A stretch of DNA of 64,000 nt from Hofstenia miamia (lineage: Eukaryota > Xenacoelomorpha > Acoela). The stretch spans positions 1,540,686 through 1,604,685 of the forward strand of contig SCFE01000048.1 of assembly GCA_004352715.1 (NCBI GenBank), in the 5' to 3' direction. The notes under the pieces were generated by a model. The model was given only the letters and a program-made list of their open reading frames with translations. It made no database searches and was not told where the DNA came from. This document shows, in pieces, positions 24,404-36,919 of the stretch. Position 1 is the first letter of the stretch; every line of letters starts with the position of its first letter. The position numbers and the translations under genes are program-made.

Positions 24404-25403
24404 NNNNNNNNNNNNNNNNNNNNNNNNNNNNNNNNNNNNNNNNNNNNNNNNNNNNNNNNNNNNNNNNNNNNNNNNNNNNNNNNNNNNNNNNNNNNNNNNN
24501 NNNNNNNNNNNNNNNNNNNNNNNNNNNNNNNNNNNNNNNNNNNNNNNNNNNNNNNNNNNNNNNNNNNNNNNNNNNNNNNNNNNNNNNNNNNNNNNNNNNN
24601 NNNNNNNNNNNNNNNNNNNNNNNNNNNNNNNNNNNNNNNNNNNNNNNNNNNNNNNNNNNNNNNNNNNNNNNNNNNNNNNNNNNNNNNNNNNNNNNNNNNN
24701 NNNNNNNNNNNNNNNNNNNNNNNNNNNNNNNNNNNNNNNNNNNNNNNNNNNNNNNNNNNNNNNNNNNNNNNNNNNNNNNNNNNNNNNNNNNNNNNNNNNN
24801 NNNNNNNNNNNNNNNNNNNNNNNNNNNNNNNNNNNNNNNNNNNNNNNNNNNNNNNNNNNNNNNNNNNNNNNNNNNNNNNNNNNNNNNNNNNNNNNNNNNN
24901 NNNNNNNNNNNNNNNNNNNNNNNNNNNNNNNNNNNNNNNNNNNNNNNNNNNNNNNNNNNNNNNNNNNNNNNNNNNNNNNNNNNNNNNNNNNNNNNNNNNN
25001 NNNNNNNNNNNNNNNNNNNNNNNNNNNNNNNNNNNNNNNNNNNNNNNNNNNNNNNNNNNNNNNNNNNNNNNNNNNNNNNNNNNNNNNNNNNNNNNNNNNN
25101 NNNNNNNNNNNNNNNNNNNNNNNNNNNNNNNNNNNNNNNNNNNNNNNNNNNNNNNNNNNNNNNNNNNNNNNNNNNNNNNNNNNNNNNNNNNNNNNNNNNN
25201 NNNNNNNNNNNNNNNNNNNNNNNNNNNNNNNNNNNNNNNNNNNNNNNNNNNNNNNNNNNNNNNNNNNNNNNNNNNNNNNNNNNNNNNNNNNNNNNNNNNN
25301 NNNNNNNNNNNNNNNNNNNNNNNNNNNNNNNNNNNNNNNNNNNNNNNNNNNNNNNNNNNNNNNNNNNNNNNNNNNNNNNNNNNNNNNNNNNNNNNNNNNN
25401 NNN
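24404..25403. other. Assembly gap (exactly 1000 N)
   Basis: A round-number gap of unknown true size separating the two copies of the A-C region. Long ORFs spanning it are artefacts. Confidence 0.98.
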
Positions 25404-25517
25404 AATATCATTAAATTATTAAGTGTAGTATATTGTAAACTTTTATTACAGCAAAAATATTGTTAACTGACGATGACTATAATATAGTCGAAACGTTTTG
25501 TATTAATGTCAATTATT
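25404..25517. other. Left flank of second copy of A; carries a ribozyme-like motif
   Basis: This 114-bp stretch between the gap and a TA tract has no match upstream of the first copy. It contains the hammerhead-like motif described separately. Such motifs occur in Penelope-like and some other retroelements, so this may be the end of one. Confidence 0.4.
25461..25508 (+). ncRNA. Hammerhead-ribozyme-like motif (type I layout)
   Basis: The core CTGACGA (25467-25473) matches CUGANGA. Stem II is GACTAT (25475-25480) with ATAGTC (25484-25489) around loop AAT. GAAA follows at 25490-25493. A minimal stem III AC/GT closes on GTTTT, leaving a GTA cleavage triplet with predicted cut after A25502. Stem I pairs TTAA (25463-25466) with TTAA (25503-25506), plus two wobble pairs. 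The deviation is an extra T (25474) between the core A and stem II, which could reduce or abolish activity. Short stem III is typical of retroelement hammerheads. Seen directly: the pairing. Inferred: function. Confidence 0.35.
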
Positions 25518-25532
25518 TATATATATATATAT

Positions 25533-25564
<32 letters not shown>
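25518..25564. repeat. (TA)n at the left edge of segment A, second copy
   Basis: TA tract with an AAAA interruption. Similarity to the first copy starts here. Confidence 0.95.
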
Positions 25565-25566
<2 letters not shown>

Positions 25567-25761
25567 GACACCACTGATTTTGCATTAATAGAAGATGATC
25601 TTGAACCAAGAGAATTGCCTATAAATGATCTTGACCAAAAACTGATCACTGTGATATTTTATCTACATTTTGAACAACTATTTCAAGACTTAAGAAATTT
25701 AGAAACCTTGGAATATCGACAAGCAGTTGTGAACGTTCTGCCACGTAATATTGAACACTAG
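25565..25761 (+). CDS. Unrecognised protein-coding-like tail (second copy)
   Basis: Identical to 15049-15245; see that entry. Confidence 0.3.
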
Positions 25762-28516
25762 AGCTAAAATTATTTGTTTGCAGAAATATTTTAAATTATT
25801 AAATATGTTTCAATCAACATTTCGTTTTCCTTAGGAAATTTTCAAGCTCTTCTTATCTTCTTATTAATAATTATCGACAGATTCAGGAAGTCTAAAGCTG
25901 ATAATACCAACAACTAAATGTTAGTATAGCAGCAGAGTTTAGTCTTCTTTATTAGTTCATGCGCGCTGAAAATTTAAAATTTTTTAAGAAAACATCCAAT
26001 GGAAACAAAACTTCAGCTAAGTATTAGTCGGTTTGTAGCATTAGAGTTTTTCGCCATGATATTTATGATTCGATGGAGCATGTAGCCTGTCATCTTTGCC
26101 CGAGCATATGGAATTGAATGCCGGAAACTTGTGATTGCGTACATAAATCATAACATAATCTTCAAATTTATGTGAATTAGACTGCAAATATCGATGGAAG
26201 TGTGGATATATCTCCATTTTAAAGGTGCCACAGACATTCAAGTCTGAGTATTGGGGTAGCGATTGCCTCCTCACTTTCGGCGCAATTGATATAATCTATG
26301 CGATATTTATCACAATTAAGTGAAAATAGTTTTGTAAATAGTGAAAACTAGAAATTGTAAAATATAATATAACATTAGACTTAATGCTACCTGTTAATAA
26401 ACTTCGAAAAGGGCGTAACTCTTAGTGCCGTTCTATGCCACTCAATGTAAATTTTCATCAATTTCTTTGTCTAAAATTTATAAATTTTAAATTATAGATA
26501 AAATATGTATTTAATATTGATTTTCGTCAATAAATTTTTTGAAATACATAATCAGCTTATAACAATGAAAATTTCAAATAGCCTGTATAACAACCTAATT
26601 ACATGTATATCTGAATTCATGCATGCAAAAAAACCGGCTCTACAAATGCAATTGCACTTTAGAAAAAATTATAATTATGCCACAGGAAGGTCACTATTTT
26701 TTAAAGTAAAATTCAAATAAATTTGGAAAAAATATGCATTGGATATGCATAATTTTATCTAAAGTTTTGTAAAATTTTAATATCTAAATCAGATATGTCA
26801 TTACCTTACTAATTACCTTTTTCAAATTACAAAATTTGAAAATCACCTCTGATTATCGTGCTTTGAAAGACAAATTAAATTTATGGCTAATGTAACTTTA
26901 TAAATTACTTTTTTGCAAAAACTAGATATTTTTCTATGAAGTTTTCAAAATTATTTTAAGCTAAAATTATATCAACTCGAAGTTACACCACATTTCATAT
27001 ATTTTGAAGAGGTCCCATTCAGTGACGTGTCGTAGGCATTCAGTCTCCAGTTGATCTTAGTTTGGAAGGTTCTCGGTTTTAAATATATTTTTTCACAACA
27101 ATAAACTCGAATTTGTAATAAATATGAATCCGAAATGAATTTCCTGCCGCTTAGCACACCAAAATGATTAATTAATTTTTAAAGCTCAAAATCCCCAAAG
27201 TAAACTTCTTCTATGTAATAGATGTAAGTTTCAATCTTCTGTCTAAATATTTAAAGTTTCATATTGAAAATTGTCAAAAAAAAATATTTAAAAACCAATA
27301 AGAAGATAAACATCTATTTTCGAAACATAAATAAATTTCGCCAAATCTAAATTAGAAAAATTACCGGTATTGGTTCATTTTAAATCGTGACAATAGGCCT
27401 CGGTATGCATTGCAGGAAGGGCAAGTAAGTTAATTCGTTTCCAATGTTTGCATAAATTTCACAGAAATGGAAACTGTTTCACTATTTGAAACGTATCAGT
27501 TGCAAGTGAAATGAATAAAACAATTTTCTAATTCAGTTTTTCTGCTATGCTAAGAATAAATAGAAAATGTCAAGAAATTATTTTTGATTAAATTATACTG
27601 TTTATTACACAACATTTACAGTATATACTTAAAACTACCTTTATCTATGTTCTATCAAGATCTAAGAAACAAGCATTGATATTGAATAACACGCCTTTAA
27701 TTTTATTCAATTCTTACTTAATTTTACATAAAAATCAATTACTAAGTAACACTCTCACAAATCAATGTGTCACTTTAAAAGTTCTTGTGATAAATTGGAA
27801 TTCATTTTCATTCAGCATGTATGTCCTAAAAATGCCAAACGAAGGTTTCCAAATTTGTCATTTTTACATGTAGCTGTTTATGAATCTGGATATCTAAAAT
27901 ATTGAACTATTCCATGAATGTGTCGAAGAAGCTTAGCATCTTTTGGACTGATGCGATGAAAAACAATATACAGCAAATACCACTCTATTCTAGGTCTTTG
28001 TGTTTTCAAAATATTTGTTGTCAAAGCTGAATCAAATTCGCTGCGCCTAAACCATTTTCACTGATTTCCCCAATTTTTTTGTAATACACAGTTTATAAAC
28101 ATGAATATTGGTATAGAGTATGCACCTTCAAATTGGGACATTAATATTGTCATTACTTAATATTTTGAAAATAACATGAAAGAATGAGCCAGTTACCAAA
28201 GCCAATTTGGTTATGGATGAAATTAAAAATCATAATATTCAATTATTAGAGCTGGCTCTCTCTACATCTTGCAGTTGAATATGATCTAAAGTTACTGATC
28301 AAGCTTTAAGACAATGCTAATGAAATACAAAGAAGTCCTTAATCTAAATGGTCATGGACTGTAGGAAGTTTCTATAAAATTAATATAAAATGCAAATCTG
28401 CAAAAATATTGTGAATACATCAATCACAACAACAATTTTCTGCTGTATTTATGGCTGCATTCAACCACATGAATGCATATCTTGGTCCACCACAGCGAAA
28501 AGTCAATTTCTATTTT

Positions 28517-28797
28517 GGTTAAACTAGAGATGGGCATGAGCAGGGCTTGGGCATGAGTATTTGAAAATAGCTTGAAATTTAAAAAATATTACCATTATGC
28601 AATAGTTTACACAAATCAAACAAATGCAGTGATTGTTGATTTTATTATGAATTTCTAACATGCCCAAATTTTTAATAAGAAACTGAAACGTAGAAGAATA
28701 TTTTTGTGAATAATACAAAAATAGGCCTAAGATGAATCGAAATGGTATTAATTTTAATAGGCAGGACCTGGGCCGAAAATTCATCTCTGGGTTAAGC
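28517..28797. mobile_element. hAT-type MITE with target duplications (second copy)
   Basis: Same element as 18001-18281, with the same GGTTAAAC / GGTTAAGC flanks. Confidence 0.55.
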
Positions 28798-28884
28798 TGA
28801 CTATAATAGCATTACAGCTTATAGCATTCACACATTGTATGCAATTCATGCTGTAATGGCTCATATTTCACATATATATATATA

Positions 28885-28885
28885 N
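28885..28885. other. Single-N gap
   Basis: Follows a TA-rich filler absent from the first copy. With 18346 it suggests both copies skip parts of one unresolved TA tract. Confidence 0.9.
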
Positions 28886-29045
28886 TTGTAGAAGTGCTTT
28901 ATATTACTCGCAATTTTGCTGTTTAATAAATTTTTTCCGAAAAAAACATGTTTTTTGGAAAAAATCATACTTTTTGTTTGTATGTTTTTCCAAAACTGCT
29001 AAAAACAAAATAATAAGATATATATATATATATATATATATATAT

Positions 29046-29751
29046 CATAAGCGCCGCGAGTGGGGGCAAAAGGGAGCAGCTGCCCCCCTTTCATGGTGAG
29101 TTGATTGATTTTTATCAAATGGAAATTCCAAATTTCTTAGTAATATTTGATTTAAATAAATTTAAATTCATTTTTAATTCTGATATATGAAGATAAATTG
29201 TGAATTATACTTTTAAGAATACATAAAATGCGCAAGTAATTTTTTGGTGAATAAAAATTTTTTTCTAGATCGTTATAAAAAGTCTTTAAATCCTTAACGG
29301 TTAAGCATTGCTAAAATAAATTTCAGTTAAACGAAGTATGGGGTAACAAAGTTAGCCCAATTTAAAAAAGCCTAAAACTGTATAAATAAATTTTTACATA
29401 TGAAAATTTGTAAATTCCTTTTTTAGCTTTTAAGCAAAAATAATTTTTAGACGTTTTGCCTAAAAATCTTACTTATGTTTGCAGGATAATTTTACAATTA
29501 AAGCTTTTGATCCAAGAATTGGAGACAGAGTAAAAGCCCACATTTCCAAGAAGCTTGACACGCTGACGACAAACAATGTTTTGAATGTATTTGGTCCAGA
29601 CAATACATTTTCAGGCTGAATTCGAACACCTGCCTGTATTTCCCCGCAATCATTTCAATTAGTTTTGTCTGCAGCAAACATGCAATGGGAAAGAAAAGAG
29701 GAATTAGGTTAGATACGTAGAAATTTGCTTAATTTAGTCTGGAGAAAATAT

Positions 29752-29785
<34 letters not shown>

Positions 29786-30558
29786 CAAATTCCTGGAGTC
29801 CTAAAATGGATATAGTTTTTTCTGAAATTGTCTTCTTCACGTAACAACTAAAATATGCAAAAATCTTAGCATACAAAAATTAAAAGGACTTTCACAATAT
29901 AGATGTCGTTTGGGTACGAGCAAATGAATATTTATAAAATTTCATGAAATCAGAGCATTAGAATTTTTCAAGCATGACATTATTACAACAAACTAGCAAT
30001 CATCCAAAAGAAAAAGTTATAAGCAGATTAATTTTGGCCTATTGATATTTTTGTTGAATCTAAATAAGCAAAGTTAGGATGGCTCCCATATTGTCCAGAC
30101 AAAAAGTGCGTAAAAAACTTGGGAAGCTCACAAAATATCAAGTTGTTCCTATTTGATTTGCGCTTAAAATCTTATTCTAGTTGTTGTTGGGGTAACAGAT
30201 TTCCCCAAACTTAAATTAACCATTAAGCCAGGTTAAATCTTTGATTAATATCTGAAAAATAATGATGTTATTTTAAAATCCCCTGATATGGAAATTTTTT
30301 GATTCTAAAATAGTTGAGTGGTAGAAAATAACAAACCATAGGCCTATGTTCTTATATTTTCCACATAGGATAGGAGATTAAAGCAGATTCTAGCACATTT
30401 CTTCTGATAATCAACTGCTTGAAAAATAAGATCTCATCTCCTTGTTCTCTTTCAATTAAATGATTCAATTTTCTCAAAAAAATGAAATATATTTTCTACA
30501 AAAACACGAGCAAAAAATTTTTTGCCCCTCCTTTAAGAAGTTTCTCGCGGCGCCCTTG
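29046..30558. mobile_element. hAT-like element bounded by (TA)n (second copy)
   Basis: Same as 18530-20042, with CGCCGCGAG inverted termini in TA tracts. Confidence 0.5.

Positions 30559-30560
<2 letters not shown>

Positions 30561-30612
<52 letters not shown>
30561..30612. repeat. (TA)n joining A to C in the second copy
   Basis: Single TA tract occupying the place of module B and both its flanking TA tracts. The 67-codon ORF through it is repeat translation. Confidence 0.95.
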
Positions 30613-30614
<2 letters not shown>

Positions 30615-30617
<3 letters not shown>

Positions 30618-31025
30618 GGTTGACAAACACTGATCGGGCATCCTTGGGACCTAAAGGTACAGGATTAGCCGTTTTGCTGGATTAGCTACTAGGTTAGAAT
30701 ACACTAAACCGTCACCTTGAAATTAAAATATTCCATGAAACAGAACACTTTAATTGATGCAAAAATTACTAATAAACATAAATCAACTAGTCAAGCAAAG
30801 CTATTATAATTAAATGAAACCAAGTAAATATTCACATGGCCGTGACACTACATTATGATTAAATCAGATATCATTATGATTACCGGATGTATATATATAT
30901 ATATATTTGTAGCTCATTGATTGTACTTAGGTGTGAATAGTAATTTGCTTCTTTCATTTGATTGAAATAGTATCTACTTTTGACGATGTACCGTAATTTA
31001 AATTTTTTTAATTGACTGTTGTTAG
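30615..31025. repeat. Duplicated segment C, second copy
   Basis: Matches 23993-24403. Sequence continues uniquely beyond 31025, where the first copy runs into the 1000-N gap. Confidence 0.85.
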
Positions 31026-32387
31026 TTTTGCAATAATTTCATAAACGTCGAAACTGCAGAAGATTTAAAAAAAGGAATAATAGAAATTACAAGTTTGCTG
31101 TTTACTCTTTAGTAAAATTAATGTATATCTTTTTCCATTTGCATTCCTCTACTCGCTTTTCTAATGCATCAATTCCAAAAAAGTAAATGGATGCCCTCAA
31201 AAGCGCAGTTTATGGAAAGCAATAATGCTACTGCAAAATAATGAAAATATTATTAATAATATTAAAAGGCTTTATTCATTGGGGAAATTAAGTAAATTAT
31301 AAAGGAAGCTTGTACAGAAAAGTATCAGCATTCTCATATGGACCATTTCGAATTGTAAAAGATAATATGCATTTAAGGAAATCACTGTTAAATTGTTTGT
31401 ATGCGGATATTTGAGTTTATTAATTTAGAATTTACGTACATCATTTTGCATTTTGAAATTGTAAGATTTGATTCTCTATTTTTCAAGAGAATCACTAAAT
31501 TTAAGCGAATGCCTTGGCATCACTTCATTTATATAGGTTTGTTTCTTTTAAGATTACGCTTTTGCATTGCAAGCCTACATTTAATTTGAATGGACCAGCT
31601 GCTGTAATTTACTCCTGCGCATATCGATCCAAACAAATTTTTGTTTATTAGATTGAATATTGATTGGAAAATATTGATCAACGACGACTCTGACCCGAAC
31701 TCGACCCAACAATTTGATGCCTAATCTCCACCCTATTCGACCCGAGATCAGGTCGGGGTTAATCTGGTACCTGATGTCACCCTTCAATGGGTACATGTAT
31801 TTTTGAACTTTATAGATCAATACAATTTTCTATGCAACAACTATGAATGAAACTGGAATGATTTTCTTTCCAAACAATTTCAAATGAAAAGTTTCAAAAT
31901 ATTAATGCAAATACCTGTTTATGAAATATTTTGAATTTGCAAGTTTAAATGCATTTGAATCTGAAGTTCAATTTATCTCTCATTCGATTAAGTTCTGATG
32001 TATTACTGACCTAATTAATAGCGTTATAATGGCGTCACTGAAAGTTAAATAGAGGTAATTTATCTCTTTAGCTATTCAATCAAAGTGAACGCAACTAATA
32101 GCTCCAAGAATTAATCTAGGCAAGTCTTTCATTGAAAAGTGCATTATTGTATTAGCTTAACTATTAGTTTTCTGCCCTATTTAAATAACCTCTGAGTTTT
32201 ATTTTCACTTATTTTAAACAATTCCCATGACTATTTTTGAATTATTCTGCCCCAACGTTAATGCAATAATAATTGTAATTGTAATTTGATATTTAGAATT
32301 GATCGTTTTTTTCTAGTAATTCAGAAGAAAATTTGATTTTCCGATAATATTTTGCGGTATTTAATTTCAAGGTTGTGTAAGCTATGC
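31026..32387. other. AT-rich stretch with a CCCGA-rich repeat
   Basis: No gene recognised. A second copy of the CCCGA-rich repeat lies at about 31664-31790. Confidence 0.5.
31664..31790. repeat. Dispersed repeat with CCCGA-rich motifs, copy 2
   Basis: Contains GACCCGAACTCGACCCAAC, CGACCCGAGATCAGGTCGGGG and GTACCTGATGTCACCCTT. It resembles 10331-10570 in its unusual words and the GTGACA-like end. Shorter than copy 1. Confidence 0.4.
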
Positions 32388-32388
32388 A

Positions 32389-32456
<68 letters not shown>

Positions 32457-32511
32457 ATATATGTATATATATGTATATATATGTATATATATATATATGT
32501 ATATATATATG
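32388..32511. repeat. Long (TA)n with periodic TATATG variants
   Basis: About 124 bp of TA with interspersed G at regular steps. All three ORFs across it (32293-32654) are Tyr-Ile repeat translations. Confidence 0.95.
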
Positions 32512-33951
32512 CACAAAGCATTTCAGTGGGACTTCAACTAACTAGCTGGAAGCATAAAAGAAAAACTAGAACTAGCGATTTCCCAATATTTTATATAATT
32601 TTCGCTAATTTTACACATATTAGAAGGTATGCAGCAGGACAATATAGAGCTTAACTGGAACCAATTTTATCGGGACTAAGTGGTACAGACACCAATAAAA
32701 TATGAGTTATGCATAACATTTGTTGAAGTCAGACTGCACAGCTGTTTAAGCAAATCCAAATCCACTGAATGCTAAATAATTTATAAGCAATGTGTTGAAA
32801 AAAATTACATTTTGAAATTTTACATTATTATGATATATTTTTTCAAAACTCAATTTAAGTTTCTCAATCTCAGAGGTAAGCTTTATTATTGGTTTCTAAC
32901 ACTCAATTTTGGCCAAACAAGTTAAAAAAATTAAAGAAATTTTTTCGGAAGGATTGTTAAGAAGGGCATAAGATGGGCCAAATCGGTATAAACTTAAGTA
33001 GGCACAACATGATTCTGTCTTGCTTGGGCCTAAACTGAGATTGAAATATTTCTATAAAAGTCTCCTTCAAAATGTTGGTATATTTGCTTTGTTCGATATG
33101 ATTAAAAATTTTCACGCATCTTTTGAAAATATGTATTTTGTTATTTACTTTATGATTTTATGAAATATTAATTGATAACATTGCGACATGTACATAAAGC
33201 TATTCTCGTCAGCAATTTGTTCATTGAAGTTAAAACAACTGTTATCATTGTTTTTTATATGACCTTCAATTCCTTAACCTCATTAAACCTGGATTTCACC
33301 AACAAATTGGCTTTTAATTTTTATTCTCATATTTCTACATTTAGACGACAATGGCTTTTCCGACAAATTTCTTCCTGTGATGAAAGTGAATAATCGCCTT
33401 GAAAAAATATGTCTTTTTAGTTAACTAACAATAGAATCATAGGAAAAAATTCATTTTATAAAATTTATCCCGTAGAACATTTATGTCAATATTACTCGAA
33501 GTTTACTTGCTTGCATGTTGAAATTCCCTCATCTTTCCCTCACTGTGTGCAGTTAGCGATCAAAAAATTCCCCCCGCTATTCTCCTATGCTAATTTAGTC
33601 TTGGCGAAAGTACATATATATATATATATATATATTCTTCAATAGTTCAATAATATCAGTGTGATACATTGAAGAAACAAGCTTTATAGAACATATTTAC
33701 GGACATTTAAGCACAGACGTACCTCAACACCTTCATGAAGCATAAAAGATCATTTATTATCATCATGAAAACGAAAAATAACAAATCAGGGTGGTAGGCA
33801 AATAGATGTTTCAATCCACACACAAAGCAAAAATGGGAAATTTGCTTTTCATCCGTTTTTAGTCCACTAAGAAATCGTAGAGAAAGGAACCGTTTTAACA
33901 ACGATACAACAATCTCTGAGGCAGTGAAGAAATGGGCCTTAGAATGATGTT

Positions 33952-33985
<34 letters not shown>

Positions 33986-34050
33986 NNNNNNNNNNNNNNN
34001 NNNNNNNNNNNNNNNNNNNNNNNNNNNNNNNNNNNNNNNNNNNNNNNNNN
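33986..34050. other. Assembly gap (65 N) in a TA tract
   Basis: N run between TA repeats. Confidence 0.95.
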
Positions 34051-35956
34051 TGTGTATACATGCATATATATATATATATATGGGAGGAAAATATATATGT
34101 GTGATGCATATATTTCTTTATTTATTCTAAAATTTTAGGTAGCCATTTCCTACATATAAAATAAATGTATATAATTTAAGATTGACATTTTGAGTTAATT
34201 TAAGAGACTATGTCCACAAATGTCATCGAGACGTTAATCATGCCAATTTTAAGGATTTTTTTAAAATTCTAAGAGCTTTCAATCGAAATAAGCACATTTT
34301 GCGGGGTAATAAATTGCTTCTTCTTTTAATTAATAAGCAATTTTCTGAAGGACCAAAAATAAATAGGTCGAGCTATTTAGAAATTAAAGTAGTTTTAATT
34401 GAAAATTACTTTCAAACGACAGGAAATTGATTGGTGCATAACTTGAGTTAAAATAAAGTGTTTAATAGACTGCTTTAATTATAAAATTCTCCATTCATTC
34501 CCCAACCAATTTAACTTATCAAAGTATATTTTTAGAAATGTCATGAAATTTACCAATGACAGATGAAATTCAATCATCAAACTAGAAAACTTTCATAGGT
34601 TTCGATTTTGAAATTTATTCGCATTAATGCAACATTTCAAATAAACGCATACAAAATTCCTCCCCGACCAAAATTTTCTTTCAAAGGTAATATTAATTAA
34701 GCTTTCAACAGAATTCCCATAGAATCTTAAAGTGAGGCTTATACCGTGATGATATGCTTTAAAATAATGCTGTTACATATACAACTTAAGTAGTGCTTAG
34801 TTTTTACATGAATGCCCAGATCAGCATTGTTTTAAGAAAAATTACCGCAAGTTGTTTTCTAGAGGAATTTGGTGACGTGAGTACTTGCTCAGTTACATAA
34901 TAATACTTACTGACTTTATTCTATCATAAAGTATTGTTTTAGGATTGTTTATTAATTTGTTGAAATGAAACATTTTTACAAAGGTTAAGAATTCAAATAG
35001 ATACTTGGCAAAGACTATAACTAATTTCTCAGAATAGATCTGATACTATTTAAATATTGTTTTAGTAGAATAGATTAATATCCCCGTATGAAAATAATTA
35101 GTTTGCTATAGCGATGCCGAGAAATGAGAAATCGATGTTATGTAAAACCACTATCAACCCAAATTTTTAATATAATAGGCTTCATTCTATCGTTCTACAC
35201 ACTTTGATTCTTATATCTTAGCCTGAGATGAAGAAACTGGGAAATTCAATGTCAGATAGCTTGGTGGATTTCAGAACCCTTCTACAAATAAGCAAACAAT
35301 TTTTTAACATATTTCAGTGTTTTTAGAACTTTCGGTAAAATTGAATTTAAATAGAAATGGAACTCCTAATACAATATGTCATAAATTCCTTTTACTATGG
35401 CCCTTTAATGAAGCAGGATAACATACAAAATGTCAAATAAATAGTACCATGTGTAATTTTTTGACGATTGTTTACCAAATCACAATCTCATGTAAAAAAT
35501 CTTAATAAGAAATATTTTTAAAAAATAAACATTAAGATCTTTCACATTTATTTAGTTCAAAAATTTTTTTCCTAAAAATGTTCTGGCAATGACACTTTCT
35601 TAACGCATAGTTACGAAAATATTACAAATATGTGGAATAAAAAAAATAGTACACTAACGGCTAATGAACTAAGACACTTCTAGATATTTTGCTCAATGAC
35701 CTTAGCTATCTCACTAAGTTTAAATCATTTGTCTATAGAGCCTACATTTCAAATTGTTCAAGCAAAATATGATTTTTAATTTTTTAAGTCCCAAATACAA
35801 TCTAATTGTTAGTTTTGAAAAAAAATGAAATCATTTTGCAAAGAACTAATTTCCTATTTTATTACGGCTGAATAATTTAGTGGTCACATCTTACCTACAG
35901 ATTTTAATGCAAATCATCCGCCTTTGAAGATTATTCATGGTATTTCTTCTGGATCA

Positions 35957-35995
<39 letters not shown>
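35957..35995. repeat. (TA)n microsatellite
   Basis: TA tract with one G near its left end. Confidence 0.95.
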
Positions 35996-36812
35996 TAGTC
36001 AGAATTTAGAGAATGTGTTTTCCCCAAGCAGTCACAAGTAAAAATTTTCTGAAGAGTGTAGATAAGGGAAATTAAAATTTAAAATAACTTAATCATTTAG
36101 AAGCTTACATTACTCAATTAAAAGTCCTAGCAATTCAATACGTGATTGCAATATCTTCACAGACATTTCTGTAAAGTTCAGCTAGGGTATAGTTGCGAGA
36201 ACCGTTCAATTAACGAGCAATACAATAAAGTCATGATCCCTTTTCGATCTTTCTATGACATAACACCAGTTCCACAATTAAAATACTTAAACTTTAATAA
36301 TAGTGCTTATATTGTTGCACTTTACTCGTGTTCTCAACTCAATCGGGACACTCTGTACTATAATTGTGAAATAAAGCACTTACACAGTCAAACAATTAGC
36401 ACAATAAATCATTCAATGCTATTGTATTTGAAGTGTGTTTAGAGGATGGCAGTCTACCTGTCTACCAGTCTACCAGCAACATGCCAAGATTTAATTGCCT
36501 CGATGCCAACTCGAGTCAAGCCAATTATTGTTGATAAGGGTGAAAATACCAAGTATTGACATTTGTAATGTTTCTAAAATAATCTATCATTTATAACGAG
36601 ATTTTCAGCACCAGTAAATTCTGTTTTTTGAATGATAACTGTATTAATTCTTGAGAAATAGCAAAGATGCATTTTTGTATACTTAATTCTAATTCTATTA
36701 GGAATTTTTTAAAATCTGTGATGGTTTCTCAAAAAAGTTTAAACAAACTAATAAAAAATCTGAAAATAGCACAAGATAGAAAAGTGTCTCCTCTGTCTTT
36801 TTTTGATCTTAG

Positions 36813-36919
36813 TTCGCCAGGTGTCGCGGTCCCGTACAGACGCGACGTGAAAAAGTCAGAGTTTATTGCGCCTGAACGGGGTTCACAATTTCTATCCCCA
36901 GAAAGCAAAATGTTTGAGG
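36813..36919 (+). CDS. Candidate internal exon, unrecognised protein
   Basis: A strong acceptor (TCTTTTTTTGATCTTAG, AG at 36811-36812) precedes a GC-richer open stretch that ends at a usable donor (GAGG|GTAGTT). The 107-bp exon reads SPGVAVPYRRDVKKSEF then IAPERGSQFLSPESKMFE, a hydrophilic, probably unstructured segment with charged and proline residues. Composition changes back to AT-driven outside the proposed splice sites, which is the main support. The open frame extends from 36667 to 37008, but the outer parts look like intron translation. Antisense 36729-36932 is also open and is treated as a shadow. No family recognised. Confidence 0.35.

Larger units (their letters stand above)
25565..30560. 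repeat. Duplicated segment A, second copy
   Basis: Identical by eye to 15049-20044 (offset 10516) apart from the 24-base discordance at 28862-28885. It contains the same features: coding-like tail 25565-25761 (+), 77-codon frame 26041-26274 (-), hAT MITE 28525-28789 with duplications 28517-28524 and 28790-28797, and hAT-like element 29046-30558. It leads through (TA)n directly into segment C, without module B. Confidence 0.9.
32512..36812. other. AT-rich stretch with (TA)n tracts and one gap, no gene recognised
   Basis: Holds (TA)n at 33613-33636, a TA tract split by a 65-N gap (33956-34081) and (TA)n at 35957-35995. At 36445-36470 GTCTACC is repeated three times. The ORFs present show no motif or supporting splice signal. 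Confidence 0.55.

Noticed and set aside
24386-25466. Three long ORFs of 340-358 codons across 24.4-25.4 kb
   Set aside because: They consist of N from the 1000-base gap.
32293-32654. Tyr-Ile repeat ORFs on both strands
   Set aside because: Translations of the (TA)n tract, open in several frames at once.
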